Part shown: positions 27,476-36,617 of the stretch, one piece after another | How positions within the stretch are numbered: position 1 is the stretch's first letter | Layout of the letters: each line of letters starts with the position of its first letter | NCBI GenBank assembly: GCA_028292435.1 | Contig: JAQGMI010000130.1 | Coordinates: 1-64,000 of the forward strand | Source: Betaproteobacteria bacterium | GTDB taxonomy: Bacteria > Pseudomonadota > Gammaproteobacteria > Burkholderiales > SG8-41 | Direction of reading: 5' to 3' | Length of the DNA: 64,000 nt | Notes under the pieces: generated by a model | The model's database searches: none | What the model saw: the letters and a program-made list of their open reading frames with translations, nothing else | What the model was told of the DNA's origin: nothing | Position numbers and translations under genes: made by a program

Positions 27476-28852
27476 TTAATATGGCAGCTTGGCGTCGGGC
27501 TTGGCCGCCAGCAGCACGCGGCGAAAATCTTCCTGGATTCTTTTTAACGCGCCGGCGTTGTCTGCCTCGAAGCGCAGCACGATGACCGGCGTCGTATTGG
27601 AAGAGCGTGCGAGACCAAAGCCGTCTGCATATTCGACGCGCAGCCCGTCGATCGTGATGACCTCGCGCGCGTCGGTGAAGTGCGCGGTTTTCTGGAGCTC
27701 TGCAATCAGCGCGTAGTTCTCGCCTTCGTGCAGTTTGATCTGGAGCTCCGGCGTGCTGATCGCGTCGGGCAATTCCTGCAACGTCGTGCTCGGATCGGCT
27801 GCGCGGCTCAGGATTTCCAGCAGCCGCGCACCCGCATACAAACCGTCGTCGAACCCGTACCAGCGCTCTTTGAAAAAAATGTGGCCGCTCATTTCGCCGG
27901 CGAGCAGCGCACCGGTCTCCTTGAGCTTCGCCTTGATGAACGAATGTCCCGTTTTCCACAGCAGCGGCTTGCCGCCGTGCTGCTCGATCCACGGTTTGAG
28001 GTTGCGCGTCGACTTCACATCGTAAATTACGGTGGCGCCGGGATTGCGCGTCAGCATGTCCGCCGCGAACAGCATCAGCTGGCGGTCCGAGTAGATGATG
28101 TCGCCGCGTTTCGTGACGACACCAAGCCGGTCGCCGTCACCGTCGAACGCCAGACCGATTTCCGCGTCGGAATTCTTGAGTGTCGCAATCAGATCGTTCA
28201 GATTCTCCGGCACCGACGGGTCGGGATGATGGTTGGGGAAATGGCCGTCAACTTCGCAGAATAATTCAGTGACCGTGCAGCCGAGCGCGCGGTAGAGCGC
28301 GGGTGCAGTTGCGCCGGCGACGCCATTGCCGCAATCGACTGCAATTTTCAGCGGGCGGGCGAGTTTGATGTCGCCGGTAATGCGTTCGACATACTGTTTT
28401 GAAATGTCGTCGCGACGATAGCTGCCGGCGCCGGTGGCGAGCTTGCCGCTCACAATGCGCGTGCGCAGCGCCTGAATCGCTTCACCGGCAAGCGTTTCAC
28501 CGGCGAGTACGATCTTCAGGCCGTTGTAGTCCGGCGGATTGTGCGAGCCAGTCAGCATGACACCCGACTGCGTATTGAAGTGGTGCGCGGCAAAATAAAG
28601 CATCGGTGTCGCGACCTGGCCGACGTCGATTACATTGATGCCCGCGGCACGCAAGCCGTCGGCCAGTGCGGCCGACAGTTCCGGTCCCGACAGGCGGCCG
28701 TCGCGTCCAATAGCGATGTCACGGCCGCCGCGCTCGATGAGTTCGCTGCCGATTGCGCTGCCTATCGTTTTTACGATGGCCGGCGTCAGCGTTTTGCCAA
28801 CGATGCCGCGAATGTCATAGGCTTTAAAAATTTCGGGTGGCAGCGTGCTCAT
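27476..28852 (-). CDS. Phosphomannomutase/phosphoglucomutase
   Basis: 458 aa, start ATG 28852 (MSTLPPEIFKAYDIRGIVG). It is an alpha-D-phosphohexomutase of the AlgC/ManB type. The four domains show the family elements: FKAYDIRGIVG, the phospho-Ser loop MLTGSHNPPDYNGLK, the Mg loop FDGDGDRLGVV and the sugar loop GEMSGH, with a phosphate-binding C-terminus (RSSNTTPVIVLRFEA). It interconverts mannose or glucose 6- and 1-phosphates for cell-envelope or storage glycans. It is possibly in one unit with the hydrolase upstream on the same strand, 31 bp away. Confidence 0.94.
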   Translation of the reverse strand: MSTLPPEIFKAYDIRGIVGKTLTPAIVKTIGSAIGSELIERGGRDIAIGRDGRLSGPELSAALADGLRAAGINVIDVGQVATPMLYFAAHHFNTQSGVMLTGSHNPPDYNGLKIVLAGETLAGEAIQALRTRIVSGKLATGAGSYRRDDISKQYVERITGDIKLARPLKIAVDCGNGVAGATAPALYRALGCTVTELFCEVDGHFPNHHPDPSVPENLNDLIATLKNSDAEIGLAFDGDGDRLGVVTKRGDIIYSDRQLMLFAADMLTRNPGATVIYDVKSTRNLKPWIEQHGGKPLLWKTGHSFIKAKLKETGALLAGEMSGHIFFKERWYGFDDGLYAGARLLEILSRAADPSTTLQELPDAISTPELQIKLHEGENYALIAELQKTAHFTDAREVITIDGLRVEYADGFGLARSSNTTPVIVLRFEADNAGALKRIQEDFRRVLLAAKPDAKLPY

Positions 28853-28883
28853 GAGTCTGTCTCGATTCTTATGTCATTGTGGC

Positions 28884-29855
28884 TCATGCGGTCGCATGAG
28901 CTTGAAAAAATTTCAATAATCGCTGCGGCAGCCAGTCAAGATTTCCCGGAAATCCGCCGCTGACAAAACCGACGTGGCCGCCTGTTGCAGGGAATTCGAC
29001 CGTGACTGCAGTCGATAGTTCGTGCGCATCGGGCAGTGCTGCGGCGGGCAAAAAAGGGTCATTTCGTGCGTTGATCATGAGCGTTGGCACCGCAATCCGG
29101 CGCAGCAGCGGTTTCGCGCTTGCGCGGGTCCAGTAATCGTCGGTATCGCGGTAGCCGTGCAGCGGCGCGGTGACGATGTCGTCGAAATCGCGCAATGTCC
29201 GCGCAGCCAGCACACGATTTCGATCGCAAAGATCAGGAAACAGTACGAGCTTGGCGAGCGTCTTATGCCGCATGGTTGTCAGAAAATTCCAGGTATAGAT
29301 GCGATTAAAACCTTTACCCAGCGCATCGCCTGCGATCATCAGATCGACCGGCGCCGATATCGCCGCCGCTGCGTCTATCACCGACTTTGCTGCCATTTCT
29401 TGTTCGCCCAGCCATTTGAGCAGCGCGTTGCCGCCGAGCGAAACGCCGGCTGCATGTAACGATGCGCCGGTTTCGCTTTTGAGGCGGCGCAGAATCCAGT
29501 TGATTTCCGCGCTGTCTCCGGAATGGTATGCACGCGGCAAGCGGTTAAGTTCGCCGCCGCAGCCGCGAAAGTGCACAACGACACCCACCCATCCACGCGC
29601 GACCGCCGTCGCCATCAGCGCGGTTGCATAGGGGCTCGTCGAGCCGCCTTCAAGGCCGTGAAAAAGTACAACCAGCGGATTGCCGTTGTTCCTGCCGCGA
29701 GCCGGATCCGTCCAGTCGAGATCGATAAAGTCGCCGTCCGGCGTGTCCCAGCGCTCGCGCTGGAAGGCGACCTGCGCGCGCGGCGCAAGCAAGGCTGCAT
29801 AGAGCGTTTGCAGGTGGCCGCCGGGCAGCCAGCGTGGCGCGCGATAAGGAGTCAT
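28884..29855 (-). CDS. Alpha/beta-hydrolase of the YheT family
   Basis: 323 aa, start ATG 29855. The opening RAPRWLPGGHLQTLYAAL, the PLVVLFHGLEGGSTSPYA oxyanion region, the nucleophile Ser in AAGVSLGGNALLKWLGE, Asp in ARNDPFLP and His near GGHVGF define the YheT/COG0429 family (also ABHD1/3 in eukaryotes). These are esterase-like enzymes that are partly unassigned. No signal peptide. It is upstream of the phosphohexomutase on the same strand. Confidence 0.92.
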   Translation of the reverse strand: MTPYRAPRWLPGGHLQTLYAALLAPRAQVAFQRERWDTPDGDFIDLDWTDPARGRNNGNPLVVLFHGLEGGSTSPYATALMATAVARGWVGVVVHFRGCGGELNRLPRAYHSGDSAEINWILRRLKSETGASLHAAGVSLGGNALLKWLGEQEMAAKSVIDAAAAISAPVDLMIAGDALGKGFNRIYTWNFLTTMRHKTLAKLVLFPDLCDRNRVLAARTLRDFDDIVTAPLHGYRDTDDYWTRASAKPLLRRIAVPTLMINARNDPFLPAAALPDAHELSTAVTVEFPATGGHVGFVSGGFPGNLDWLPQRLLKFFQAHATA

Positions 29856-29901
29856 GAATTTTTGCGGACGACGGTAATTTTTACCGGCGGTTCAACTCAC
29901 C

Positions 29902-29931
29902 AAAAGAAACGGGCCCTCATAAGAGCCCGTT
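29902..29931 (-). terminator. Intrinsic terminator after the aldolase gene
   Basis: Read on the minus strand, AACGGGC and GCCCGTT form a 7-bp stem around a 10-nt loop, extended by a C-T/A-G pair, followed by TTTCTTTT. It lies 26 bp past the aldolase stop (29957) and before the YheT gene, separating the two minus-strand units. Confidence 0.85.
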
Positions 29932-29956
29932 CAACTGCGATCGGCTAACCGAACAA

Positions 29957-30736
29957 TCAATCGCGATACGACGGGTCGATTTTATCGAGCTTGCGCAGGA
30001 GTGCCGGCCACTCAATCATGCCCCAGCGGCGGCGCACGCCCGGCTTGAACCCGTCCTGAGTCTGCTTGACGACTTCGGCGGGCGGGAGCGTGATTTCCGC
30101 GTTGCACGAGAGCGTCGTGACCTGCAACTGGCATGCGCGCTCCAAGCGGAACATGTTGTTGAACGACTCCATGATCGAAGGGCCGACCGTCAGCAAGCCG
30201 TGATTGCGCAGAATCATGGCTTCGCGATCACCGAGGTCTTCAACGAGGCGGGCGCGTTCATCGAGATTGAGCGCGGGGCCTTCGTAGTCATGATAGGCAA
30301 CGTCGCCAAAGCGCATCGCGGTTTGTGCGAGCGGTAAGAGGCCGGTTTTCATCGCCGAAACCGCCATGCCGGCGAGCGTGTGCGTGTGAATGACGCAATC
30401 AACATCGTGGCGCGCCGCATGCACGGCACTGTGAATCACATAGCCGGCTTTGTTGATGCCGTATTCGGTTGCGTTGAAAATGATATTGCCGTCGATATCG
30501 ATCTTGATCATGCTCGAGGCGGTCATTTCCTCGTAAAGCATGCCATAGGCGTTTATCAGGAACTGGTCTTCGGTGCCGGGCACGCGCGCGGAAATGTGAT
30601 TGGCGATCATTTCGGTCATGCCGAATTCATGCATGAGCCGGTAACACGCCGCGAGATTGACGCGCGTTTCCCATTCTTCGCGGCTGACCTGTTCGCGGAC
30701 CGACTTTTCTTTCTTGCTGATCTGGGTGACTGCCAT
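29957..30736 (-). CDS. Class II aldolase/adducin family protein
   Basis: 259 aa from ATG 30736, chosen for the AGGAGAAACCAC Shine-Dalgarno just upstream; the long upstream extension of the frame is antisense to the flavoprotein gene. The domain is class II aldolase/adducin: MTEMIANHISAR, VIHTHTLAGMAV (zinc His pair), and LRNHGLLTVG (third zinc His). Such enzymes cleave or epimerise sugar phosphates or hydroxy acids. The flavoprotein gene is 46 bp upstream on the same strand, so the pair probably forms an operon with the promoter candidate near 32413. Confidence 0.9.
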   Translation of the reverse strand: MAVTQISKKEKSVREQVSREEWETRVNLAACYRLMHEFGMTEMIANHISARVPGTEDQFLINAYGMLYEEMTASSMIKIDIDGNIIFNATEYGINKAGYVIHSAVHAARHDVDCVIHTHTLAGMAVSAMKTGLLPLAQTAMRFGDVAYHDYEGPALNLDERARLVEDLGDREAMILRNHGLLTVGPSIMESFNNMFRLERACQLQVTTLSCNAEITLPPAEVVKQTQDGFKPGVRRRWGMIEWPALLRKLDKIDPSYRD

Positions 30737-30782
30737 GTGGTTTCTCCTCAGTTCGTCAAAGTAGAACGTAGAGCGGCTGCGA

Positions 30783-32276
30783 TTATTTGATGCTGGCGGC
30801 CGCGCCCGTGCCGGCCAGTTTACCGAACACCGATCCCGAGACAAGACCGCTGCCGCCGGCGTAGTTGTGATAAAAAAGTCCGCCGACCAGTTCGCCTGCG
30901 GCGAACAGGCCCGGCATCGATTTGCCGGCGACATCTTCAACCTGGCCGTTGGCGGGATCGATCTTGACGCCGCCGAACGTGAACGTGACGCCGCAAGTGA
31001 TTGCGTACGCTTCGTACGGCGGCGCGTCGAGCACGTTGGCCCAGTTCGTTTTCGGCACCGTAAGTCCTTTAGTGCCGCGGCCGTCCTTGATCGCGGGATT
31101 GAACGGCACATCCGTCATGACGGCCGCGTTGTAGGCCTTGAGCGTTTCGAGTGCGCGCTTCGCGTCGACGCCTTCGAGTTTGGTGACCAGCTCTTCGAGC
31201 GTGTTGGCGGTGACCTTGGTCATCTGCTTGATGCGATATTCATCGCGCAGCATGTGCACGAGCTTCTTGTCGAAAATCTGCCACGCGAACATGTTCGGCT
31301 GGTCCATGATGACCTTGCCGTATTTAGCGTAGGTGTAATTGCGGAAGTCAGCACCTTCGTCGACGAAGCGCTCGCCGTTCGCATTCACCATGATGCCGAG
31401 CGGATAGCTGTGCTTCTGGAAATTGTCGCCAACCGCGAGATCGCCGAAGGGCGGCGCGTTCTGGTCCCAGCCGACCGCGTGGCAGCCTGACCAGTGTCCG
31501 TACGGCAATGCGCCCGCATCGAGCGCAGCCCGGATGCCGACACCCGTGTTGTAGCGTGTGCCGCGCACTTTCGCCAGGTCCCAGTTCGGGCCGAGATAAC
31601 GCGCGCGCATTTCCGCGTTGGATTCAAAACCGCCGCAGGCGAGCACGACGGCCTTCGAGCGAATCTCAACCGTCTTGCCCTGGCTTTTCGCGCGCACGCC
31701 TTTGACGCCGCTGTCGTCTGTAATGAGGCCGATTGCCGGCGTCTCATAATGAATCGGAATGCCTTCGCGCTCGCACGCCTTGTGCTCGAGCTCGATCAGC
31801 CCGGGGCCACCGCCCCAGGTCTCGCAGGCGAGGCCGCCCCAGAACTTGAACTTGCAGTCGACCTTGAAGGCCTGCCGCCCGTACGGCGCCTGAAACTTCA
31901 CGCCTTTTTTGCGCATCCACACCATTGTTTCGAAGCTGCGCCTGACGAGGATTTCACAGAGGTCCGGATCGGTGCGGAAATTCGTGATGCGGCCCATGTC
32001 GTCGAAATACTGATCTTCGGTATAAGTGCCGTAATCGCAGGTCTTGCGCTCGTCGTCTGTGATCTCATACAGCTGGGCAAGGTCGTCGGGGCCGTTGAAC
32101 ACGATGCGGACCGCGCCCGCCGTGTAGCGGCTGTTGCCGCCGCAATCATCGATGGGGGCGGCTTCGAGCATGATGACCTTGGCGCCGGATTCACGCGCCG
32201 CCAACGCCGCACAGCACGCCGCATTGCCCGCGCCGATGACGATTACATCCGGATTGCCAAAATCGACAGTGCTCAT
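30783..32276 (-). CDS. FAD-dependent tricarballylate dehydrogenase-like flavoprotein
   Basis: 497 aa, start ATG 32276. It is a succinate-dehydrogenase/fumarate-reductase type flavoprotein: FAD Rossmann start VIVIGAGNAACCAALAARESG, acidic ribose-binding end of strand 2 at MLEAA, then GGNSRYTAGAVR, ACGGFESN and the C-terminal GLFAAGELVGGLFYHNYAGGSGL. It resembles TcuA (FAD-dependent tricarballylate dehydrogenase), but related ketosteroid and urocanate enzymes share this layout. No export signal or heme partner is seen; TcuB and TcuC are not here. Co-transcribed with the aldolase by spacing. Confidence 0.88.
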   Translation of the reverse strand: MSTVDFGNPDVIVIGAGNAACCAALAARESGAKVIMLEAAPIDDCGGNSRYTAGAVRIVFNGPDDLAQLYEITDDERKTCDYGTYTEDQYFDDMGRITNFRTDPDLCEILVRRSFETMVWMRKKGVKFQAPYGRQAFKVDCKFKFWGGLACETWGGGPGLIELEHKACEREGIPIHYETPAIGLITDDSGVKGVRAKSQGKTVEIRSKAVVLACGGFESNAEMRARYLGPNWDLAKVRGTRYNTGVGIRAALDAGALPYGHWSGCHAVGWDQNAPPFGDLAVGDNFQKHSYPLGIMVNANGERFVDEGADFRNYTYAKYGKVIMDQPNMFAWQIFDKKLVHMLRDEYRIKQMTKVTANTLEELVTKLEGVDAKRALETLKAYNAAVMTDVPFNPAIKDGRGTKGLTVPKTNWANVLDAPPYEAYAITCGVTFTFGGVKIDPANGQVEDVAGKSMPGLFAAGELVGGLFYHNYAGGSGLVSGSVFGKLAGTGAAASIK

Positions 32277-32412
32277 TGCTATCCTCGGTTTGAATGGTGT
32301 TGAAAGTGACGGCCCGCAGCGCCGGCGGCTTTGCCGCGATCATGCGATGGCGCCGCTGCGTGCCGCCGTGTTTCGAGTGGTTCAGGAATTGAGTCGGAAC
32401 GGGAACCCGCAA

Positions 32413-32418
32413 ATTATA
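32413..32418 (-). promoter_or_regulatory. -10 hexamer for the flavoprotein-aldolase unit
   Basis: A perfect minus-strand TATAAT lies about 137 bp before the flavoprotein start and just past the end of the SnoaL-like gene. The 17-bp -35 region does not match consensus. The remaining 156-bp gap (32277-32432) shows no other clear feature. Confidence 0.35.
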
Positions 32419-32432
32419 CCGTCAGCGGCCGT

Positions 32433-32861
32433 TTAATGCAGGGTCTTGGGCCCGCGTTTGCCGTCGCTTTCGGGTGCTGCCGGCGCGGGGGATGCGTGAT
32501 GCACGATCATGCGCCAGCCGCTCTCGGTTCGCATGTAGACGTTGGTCGCGATGATGGGCTGACGCGGCGAATCGCCACCCGCGCTGATCTGCTCATACAC
32601 GCTGTGCACGACGACCGTCATGCCGTTCATGGCGTGCGGCTCGCGCAGCTTGAAGCGCAGGGTCGGGCCGGCCGCAAACATCCGGCGCCATGCTTCGCGT
32701 ATCTGTTCGATGCCGCTGAGACGCGGGCCGCCGGGATGTACGCAGACAATCTCGTCGTCGTCGGCCCACACGCCCATCATTGCATCGAGATCGCTTTTTT
32801 CAAACGCTTCGTAAAAAGCCGTTTCGGCTTCCTGCGGGGTCGTGAATACGGCGCGCTTCAT
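32433..32861 (-). CDS. SnoaL/NTF2-like fold protein
   Basis: 142 aa, start ATG 32861. A cone-shaped SnoaL_3/DUF4440 domain fits: TAFYEAFEKSDLDAMMGVWADDDEIVCVHPGG, LSGIEQIREAWRRMF, the later VYMRTESGWRMIVHHASP. The family covers isomerases, hydratases and non-enzymatic ligand-binding proteins, so no function is assigned. The tail (APAAPESDGKRGPKTLH) is low complexity. Start overlaps the waaF stop by 4 bp (ATGA), so it is translated with waaF. Confidence 0.88.
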   Translation of the reverse strand: MKRAVFTTPQEAETAFYEAFEKSDLDAMMGVWADDDEIVCVHPGGPRLSGIEQIREAWRRMFAAGPTLRFKLREPHAMNGMTVVVHSVYEQISAGGDSPRQPIIATNVYMRTESGWRMIVHHASPAPAAPESDGKRGPKTLH

Positions 32862-33877
32862 CGGTGGCCGATTTTAGCAAAGTCAATCTGGTTCCAGACG
32901 AGGTCCGGTTTCAGTTGCATCATGCAGTTGAAGTGACCGAGTGGACACACACGCTGGAAACAGGGGCTGCACTCCAAACCAAGCCGGACGATGCGCGCAT
33001 TGGGCGAAGCCGGCGGCGTGAAAGCGGGGCTGCTTGAACCAAATAACGCCACCAGGGGCTTGTCGAGCGCTGCGGCGATATGCATGAGGCCGGAATCGTT
33101 GCTGACGACGAATGCAGCGCACGACATGAGATCGATGGCTTCGTCGAGCGTCGTGCGGCCGCTCAGATTGACGCACGCCTGGTCGCTCAAGCGCACAATT
33201 TCATCACCGGTGACCGCATCGTTCGCCGAGCCGGCGAGCCACACGTCGTAACCGGCGGCAGCGAGTCTGCGCGCGAGCTCGGCAAAGTGTTGCGACGGCC
33301 AGCGTTTGGCCGGGCCGTATTCGGCGCCGTGGCATAACACGGCAATCGGGCGTTGCGTGGCGAGCCCGAGTCGAGTCAACGTCGCCGCGCGGCGTGCTTC
33401 GTCAATGACGAGGCGGGGCGCGGGCAACGGCCGCGGCATTGCGACACCGGGCGGTTCCGCGAGCGCGGCGAAGCGTTCGACCATGAGAGGCAGCGCCTGC
33501 TTGTCCAGGCGGCGCGCATCGTTGAGCAGCCCATAGCGTGCTTCACCGAAAAAGCCGGTTCGCAGCGGAATGCCGGCCAGCCACGGGATCAAAGCCGATT
33601 TGAATGAATTCGGCAACACGATTGCCTGGTCATAGCGGCGGGCGGCGAGTTCACGCGCCAGTCGATAGCGTCGCGTGAGCGCGAACTCGCCATGACCGAA
33701 TGGACTTGCAAGCACCGCGCGCACTTCGGGCATGCGGTAAAAAAGCGGATGCGTCCACGGCGGGGCGAGCACGTCGAGTGCCAGATCGGGCTGGCGCTCA
33801 TGCAAGCGCGCGAACAGAGGCTGGGCAAGCACGGCATCACCGACCCAGGCTGGCGCAACAACGAGTAAGCTTTTCAT
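32858..33877 (-). CDS. waaF: Lipopolysaccharide heptosyltransferase II
   Basis: 339 aa, start ATG 33877. WaaF adds the second heptose to the LPS inner core at the cytoplasmic face of the inner membrane. GT9 motifs are present: PAWVGDAVLAQPLF, VLPNSFKSALIPWLAGIPLRTGF, CHGAEYGPAKRWP, and the nucleotide site VVSNDSGLMHIAAALDKPLVALFGSSSP. Cys-rich end CSPCFQRVCPLGHFNC is typical of WaaF. It sits in the betaproteobacterial ilvE-zinc finger-waaF order. It implies a heptose-containing LPS core. Confidence 0.95.
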   Translation of the reverse strand: MKSLLVVAPAWVGDAVLAQPLFARLHERQPDLALDVLAPPWTHPLFYRMPEVRAVLASPFGHGEFALTRRYRLARELAARRYDQAIVLPNSFKSALIPWLAGIPLRTGFFGEARYGLLNDARRLDKQALPLMVERFAALAEPPGVAMPRPLPAPRLVIDEARRAATLTRLGLATQRPIAVLCHGAEYGPAKRWPSQHFAELARRLAAAGYDVWLAGSANDAVTGDEIVRLSDQACVNLSGRTTLDEAIDLMSCAAFVVSNDSGLMHIAAALDKPLVALFGSSSPAFTPPASPNARIVRLGLECSPCFQRVCPLGHFNCMMQLKPDLVWNQIDFAKIGHR

Positions 33878-33904
33878 TGCGCGCTGTTTTCGCGCAATTG
33901 CCGG

Positions 33905-34102
33905 CTAGTGACCGGCTTTGGCGCCGCCCTTGAGCGTGTATTCAGTGCCGCAGTAAGGGCAGAGCGCGGTGCCAGTTTTTTCGATGGGTAAAAAAACCCG
34001 CGGATGCGCATTCCACAACATCATTGCGGGTGTCGGGCAATGCAGCGGCAGGTCGGCCGCGGTGACTTCAATGTGGCGCTGCGTGTTTTCGATCTGGCTC
34101 AT
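33905..34102 (-). CDS. Zinc-finger (zf-CHCC) protein
   Basis: 65 aa, start ATG 34102. This is the small CHCC zinc-finger protein found next to ilvE in Betaproteobacteria: one His (WNAHPRVFLPI) and CPYCGTEY supply likely ligands, with LHCPTP upstream. It is related to the mitochondrial complex I subunit NDUFS6 zinc domain, but its bacterial role is not established to my knowledge. Gaps are 27 bp to waaF and 5 bp from ilvE, so it belongs to the ilvE-waaF transcript. Confidence 0.9.
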   Translation of the reverse strand: MSQIENTQRHIEVTAADLPLHCPTPAMMLWNAHPRVFLPIEKTGTALCPYCGTEYTLKGGAKAGH

Positions 34103-34107
34103 CGGCG

Positions 34108-35034
34108 TTACGCCGCAACCGGCGCGAGCCAGTCACGGTACTTGTCGTTTTTGCCGTTGACGATATCGAAGAAAGCTTTTTGCAGCTTGGCGGTCATCGG
34201 CCCTGTCTTGCCCGCGCCGATGGTGCGGCCGTCGACCTCGCGAATCGGCGTGACTTCGGCCGCGGTGCCGGTGAAAAACGCTTCATCTGCAATGTACAAG
34301 TCGTCGCGCGTGATGCGGCGGGCAGTAACGGTGTAGCCCATCTCTTCGGCGAGGGTGATGATCGAGCGGCGCGTGATTCCCATGAGCGCGCTCGTCAGTT
34401 CCGGCTCATAGATCTTGCCGTCCTTGACCATGAACAGGTTTTCACCCGAGCCTTCGGCCACGAAGCCGTCAACGTCGAGCAGCAGGCCCTCGTCGTAGCC
34501 GTGTTCGGTGGCCTCGAGATTGGCGAGAATCGAGTTTGCATACGTGCCCGAGTATTTCGCCCGGCACATCGAAACGTTGACGTGATGGCGCGCGAACGAG
34601 GACGTTTTAACGCGGATGCCTTTTTCGAGCGCTTCCGGCCCGAGGTACGCGCCCCACGGCCAGGCCGCGATGGCGACATGCACGGTCGCGCCTTTCGGCG
34701 AGACGCCCATTTTTTCCGAGCCATAGAATGCGATCGGCCGGATGTAGCATGATTCGAGCTTGTTGGCGCGCACCACTTCCTTGTGCGCCGCCATGATGGT
34801 TTCCCGGTCGTATGGAATTTTCATCATGTAAATGTGCGCAGAATTGAACAGGCGCTCGGTGTGCTCCGGCAACCGGAAAATCGAGGTGCCGCGGCTCGTA
34901 TTGTAGGCGCGCAGCCCTTCGAATACCGCCAGTCCGTAGTGCAGCGAGTGCGTCAGCACATGGGTGTTTGCATCGCGCCACGGCACGAGTTTTCCGTCGT
35001 ACCAGATATGCCCGTCGCGATCGGCCATCGACAT
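34108..35034 (-). CDS. ilvE: Branched-chain amino acid aminotransferase
   Basis: 308 aa from ATG 35034 ([25 protein letters not shown] 8 bases upstream); ATG 35046 and 35026 are alternatives. IlvE is a fold-IV PLP aminotransferase making Val, Leu and Ile from their 2-oxo acids. Motifs: [13 protein letters not shown], the PLP Lys in [44 protein letters not shown]. The large extension upstream in frame has no similarity and is rejected. First gene of the ilvE-zinc finger-waaF group. Confidence 0.95.
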   Translation of the reverse strand: MSMADRDGHIWYDGKLVPWRDANTHVLTHSLHYGLAVFEGLRAYNTSRGTSIFRLPEHTERLFNSAHIYMMKIPYDRETIMAAHKEVVRANKLESCYIRPIAFYGSEKMGVSPKGATVHVAIAAWPWGAYLGPEALEKGIRVKTSSFARHHVNVSMCRAKYSGTYANSILANLEATEHGYDEGLLLDVDGFVAEGSGENLFMVKDGKIYEPELTSALMGITRRSIITLAEEMGYTVTARRITRDDLYIADEAFFTGTAAEVTPIREVDGRTIGAGKTGPMTAKLQKAFFDIVNGKNDKYRDWLAPVAA

Positions 35035-35059
35035 GTTCTGCTCCATGCAAAAGTAGCGA

Positions 35060-35065
35060 ATTCTA
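35060..35065 (-). promoter_or_regulatory. -10-like element upstream of ilvE
   Basis: Minus-strand TAGAAT lies 25 bp before the preferred ilvE start. No TTGACA-like element was found at the right spacing. Weak call from sequence only. Confidence 0.25.
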
Positions 35066-35150
35066 GCGTATTTCACTTCGCACTGCGCCGCGCGCCGCGT
35101 GGCCGGCGTCGAATCAAACAGCGGCGCGGCAGAATTCGCGCAGCCGGACC

Positions 35151-35169
35151 GGGGCGAAAATATCGCCCC
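35151..35169. other. Perfect inverted repeat between ilvE and the adenylate cyclase
   Basis: GGGGCGA and TCGCCCC form a perfect 7-bp palindrome around AAATA in the divergent 271-bp gap. Neither side has a T-run, so a terminator is unlikely. Its place between divergent genes fits an operator, possibly for the cyclase gene. Elsewhere in the gap only weak promoter-like TTGACC (35174-35179) was noted. Confidence 0.4.
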
Positions 35170-35305
35170 ATCCTTGACCGCAAAAATGAATGATGTGAAG
35201 ATGCGGAACATCGCAAAAACAAGCAGTATTCCCAGTACTTTGCGCCTGATTTTGGCGGCGCCTAACGTGCTGGTAACAAAGATAAACAGGGAGCGTCTGG
35301 GAAAA

Positions 35306-36607
35306 ATGTCCAACCCGTTCAGCATGGCGATCAGCCGATTGACCGATCGGGTATTGACGGTCACTGACACTGCTGAAGAAAAGCTGCAGAAAACGCTGCT
35401 CATTTTTGCGTGCGGCCTGATGGGCTTCGCGGCGATGTTGTGGCTCGTGATTTACCACGCGATGGGCATCAAGTATTCGGCGACGGTGCCGCTGATTTAT
35501 CTCGCGGTGTCGGCCGCGACGCTCGGCATTTACGTCTGGAACCTCAACTTCGCGTTCTTCCGCTTCGCGCAGACGAGCCTGTATTTGTTTGTGCCGTTCA
35601 TCATGCAATGGTCGATCGGCAGCTACGTCACGTCTTCCGGCGTAATGCTGTGGGCACTGCTGGCGCCGATCGGCGTGATGGTTTTCCAGGGGCCAAAAGA
35701 GTCGGTGCCGTGGTTCTTTGCTTATCTCGTCATGACGGCGGTGTCGGGTTTCTTCGATTATTACCTTGCTTACGGCACGGAAAAAACGAGCGGCCTGCCG
35801 ATGCAGACCATCGCCGTGTTCTTCGTCCTCAATTTCGCCGCCATGTCGACGATCGTGTACCTGCTCGTCGTGTATTTCGTGCGCCAGAAAGACCGGCTCA
35901 AGGAAGCACTCGATGAGCAGCACAGCCTGCTGCAGATCGAGCAGGACCGTTCGGAGCGGCTGCTGCTCAATGTATTGCCGGGCCATATTGCCGAACGCCT
36001 GAAGCGCGACCCGACTGTAATCGCCGACGGTCTTGCCGATTGCACCGTCATGTTTGCCGATCTCACGGACTTCACGCGCCTGACCGAGGAACTGCCGCCG
36101 CGCGACATGGTGGCGATGCTGAACGAGGTGTTTTCCTGGTTTGACGGACTCGCGGAACAATACAACCTTGAAAAAATCAAAACCATCGGCGACGCCTACA
36201 TGGTGGCCGGCGGTCTGCTCGACCACGATGTCCGTTACACCGAGGCGATCGTCAACATGGCGCTCGATGTGCGCGACCGGATCGCCGAAATGAAGTCGGG
36301 CACCAGTGAACCGCTCGGCATCCACATTGGCATCGGCAGCGGCCCGGTGGTTGCGGGTGTAATCGGCGTCAAGAAATTCATTTACGATTTATGGGGCAAC
36401 GCCGTGAACGTCGCGGCGCGCCTTACGTCCGAAGCCACGACCGGCGGCATTCTCGTCGACGCAACGACTTATCGCCGGCTGCGCGGGCTTTATCAGTTTG
36501 AAGGCCCCGAGCCGCTGACGGTCAAAGGCCAGCGCCAGCTCACTGCCTATCGCTTAATCGCGAAGCTGCCGCAAGTCGCGACGGCAGCGCAAGCCGAAGT
36601 CGCTTAG
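35306..36607 (+). CDS. Membrane-bound class III adenylate cyclase
   Basis: 433 aa from ATG 35306 ([15 protein letters not shown]); earlier in-frame starts lack family features. Six membrane helices span about residues 30-190, followed by a short coiled coil (195-222) and a class III cyclase domain (about 240-425). Metal Asp residues lie in FADLTDFT (D252) and TIGDAYMV (D296); the Lys in EKIKTIGD with Asp361 in [14 protein letters not shown] selects adenine, and N/R of NVAAR stabilise the transition state. All catalytic residues are present, so it should make cAMP. A free cNMP-binding protein is encoded at 50538. Confidence 0.92.
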   Translation: MSNPFSMAISRLTDRVLTVTDTAEEKLQKTLLIFACGLMGFAAMLWLVIYHAMGIKYSATVPLIYLAVSAATLGIYVWNLNFAFFRFAQTSLYLFVPFIMQWSIGSYVTSSGVMLWALLAPIGVMVFQGPKESVPWFFAYLVMTAVSGFFDYYLAYGTEKTSGLPMQTIAVFFVLNFAAMSTIVYLLVVYFVRQKDRLKEALDEQHSLLQIEQDRSERLLLNVLPGHIAERLKRDPTVIADGLADCTVMFADLTDFTRLTEELPPRDMVAMLNEVFSWFDGLAEQYNLEKIKTIGDAYMVAGGLLDHDVRYTEAIVNMALDVRDRIAEMKSGTSEPLGIHIGIGSGPVVAGVIGVKKFIYDLWGNAVNVAARLTSEATTGGILVDATTYRRLRGLYQFEGPEPLTVKGQRQLTAYRLIAKLPQVATAAQAEVA

Positions 36608-36617
36608 CATCGCGCAG

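Noticed and set aside
30737..31111. Extended aldolase frame into the flavoprotein gene
   Set aside because: That part is a shadow of the flavoprotein frame, and a strong Shine-Dalgarno precedes ATG 30736.
35035..35403. Extended ilvE frame
   Set aside because: It would overlap the cyclase start and carries no aminotransferase sequence; ATG 35034 has a Shine-Dalgarno.
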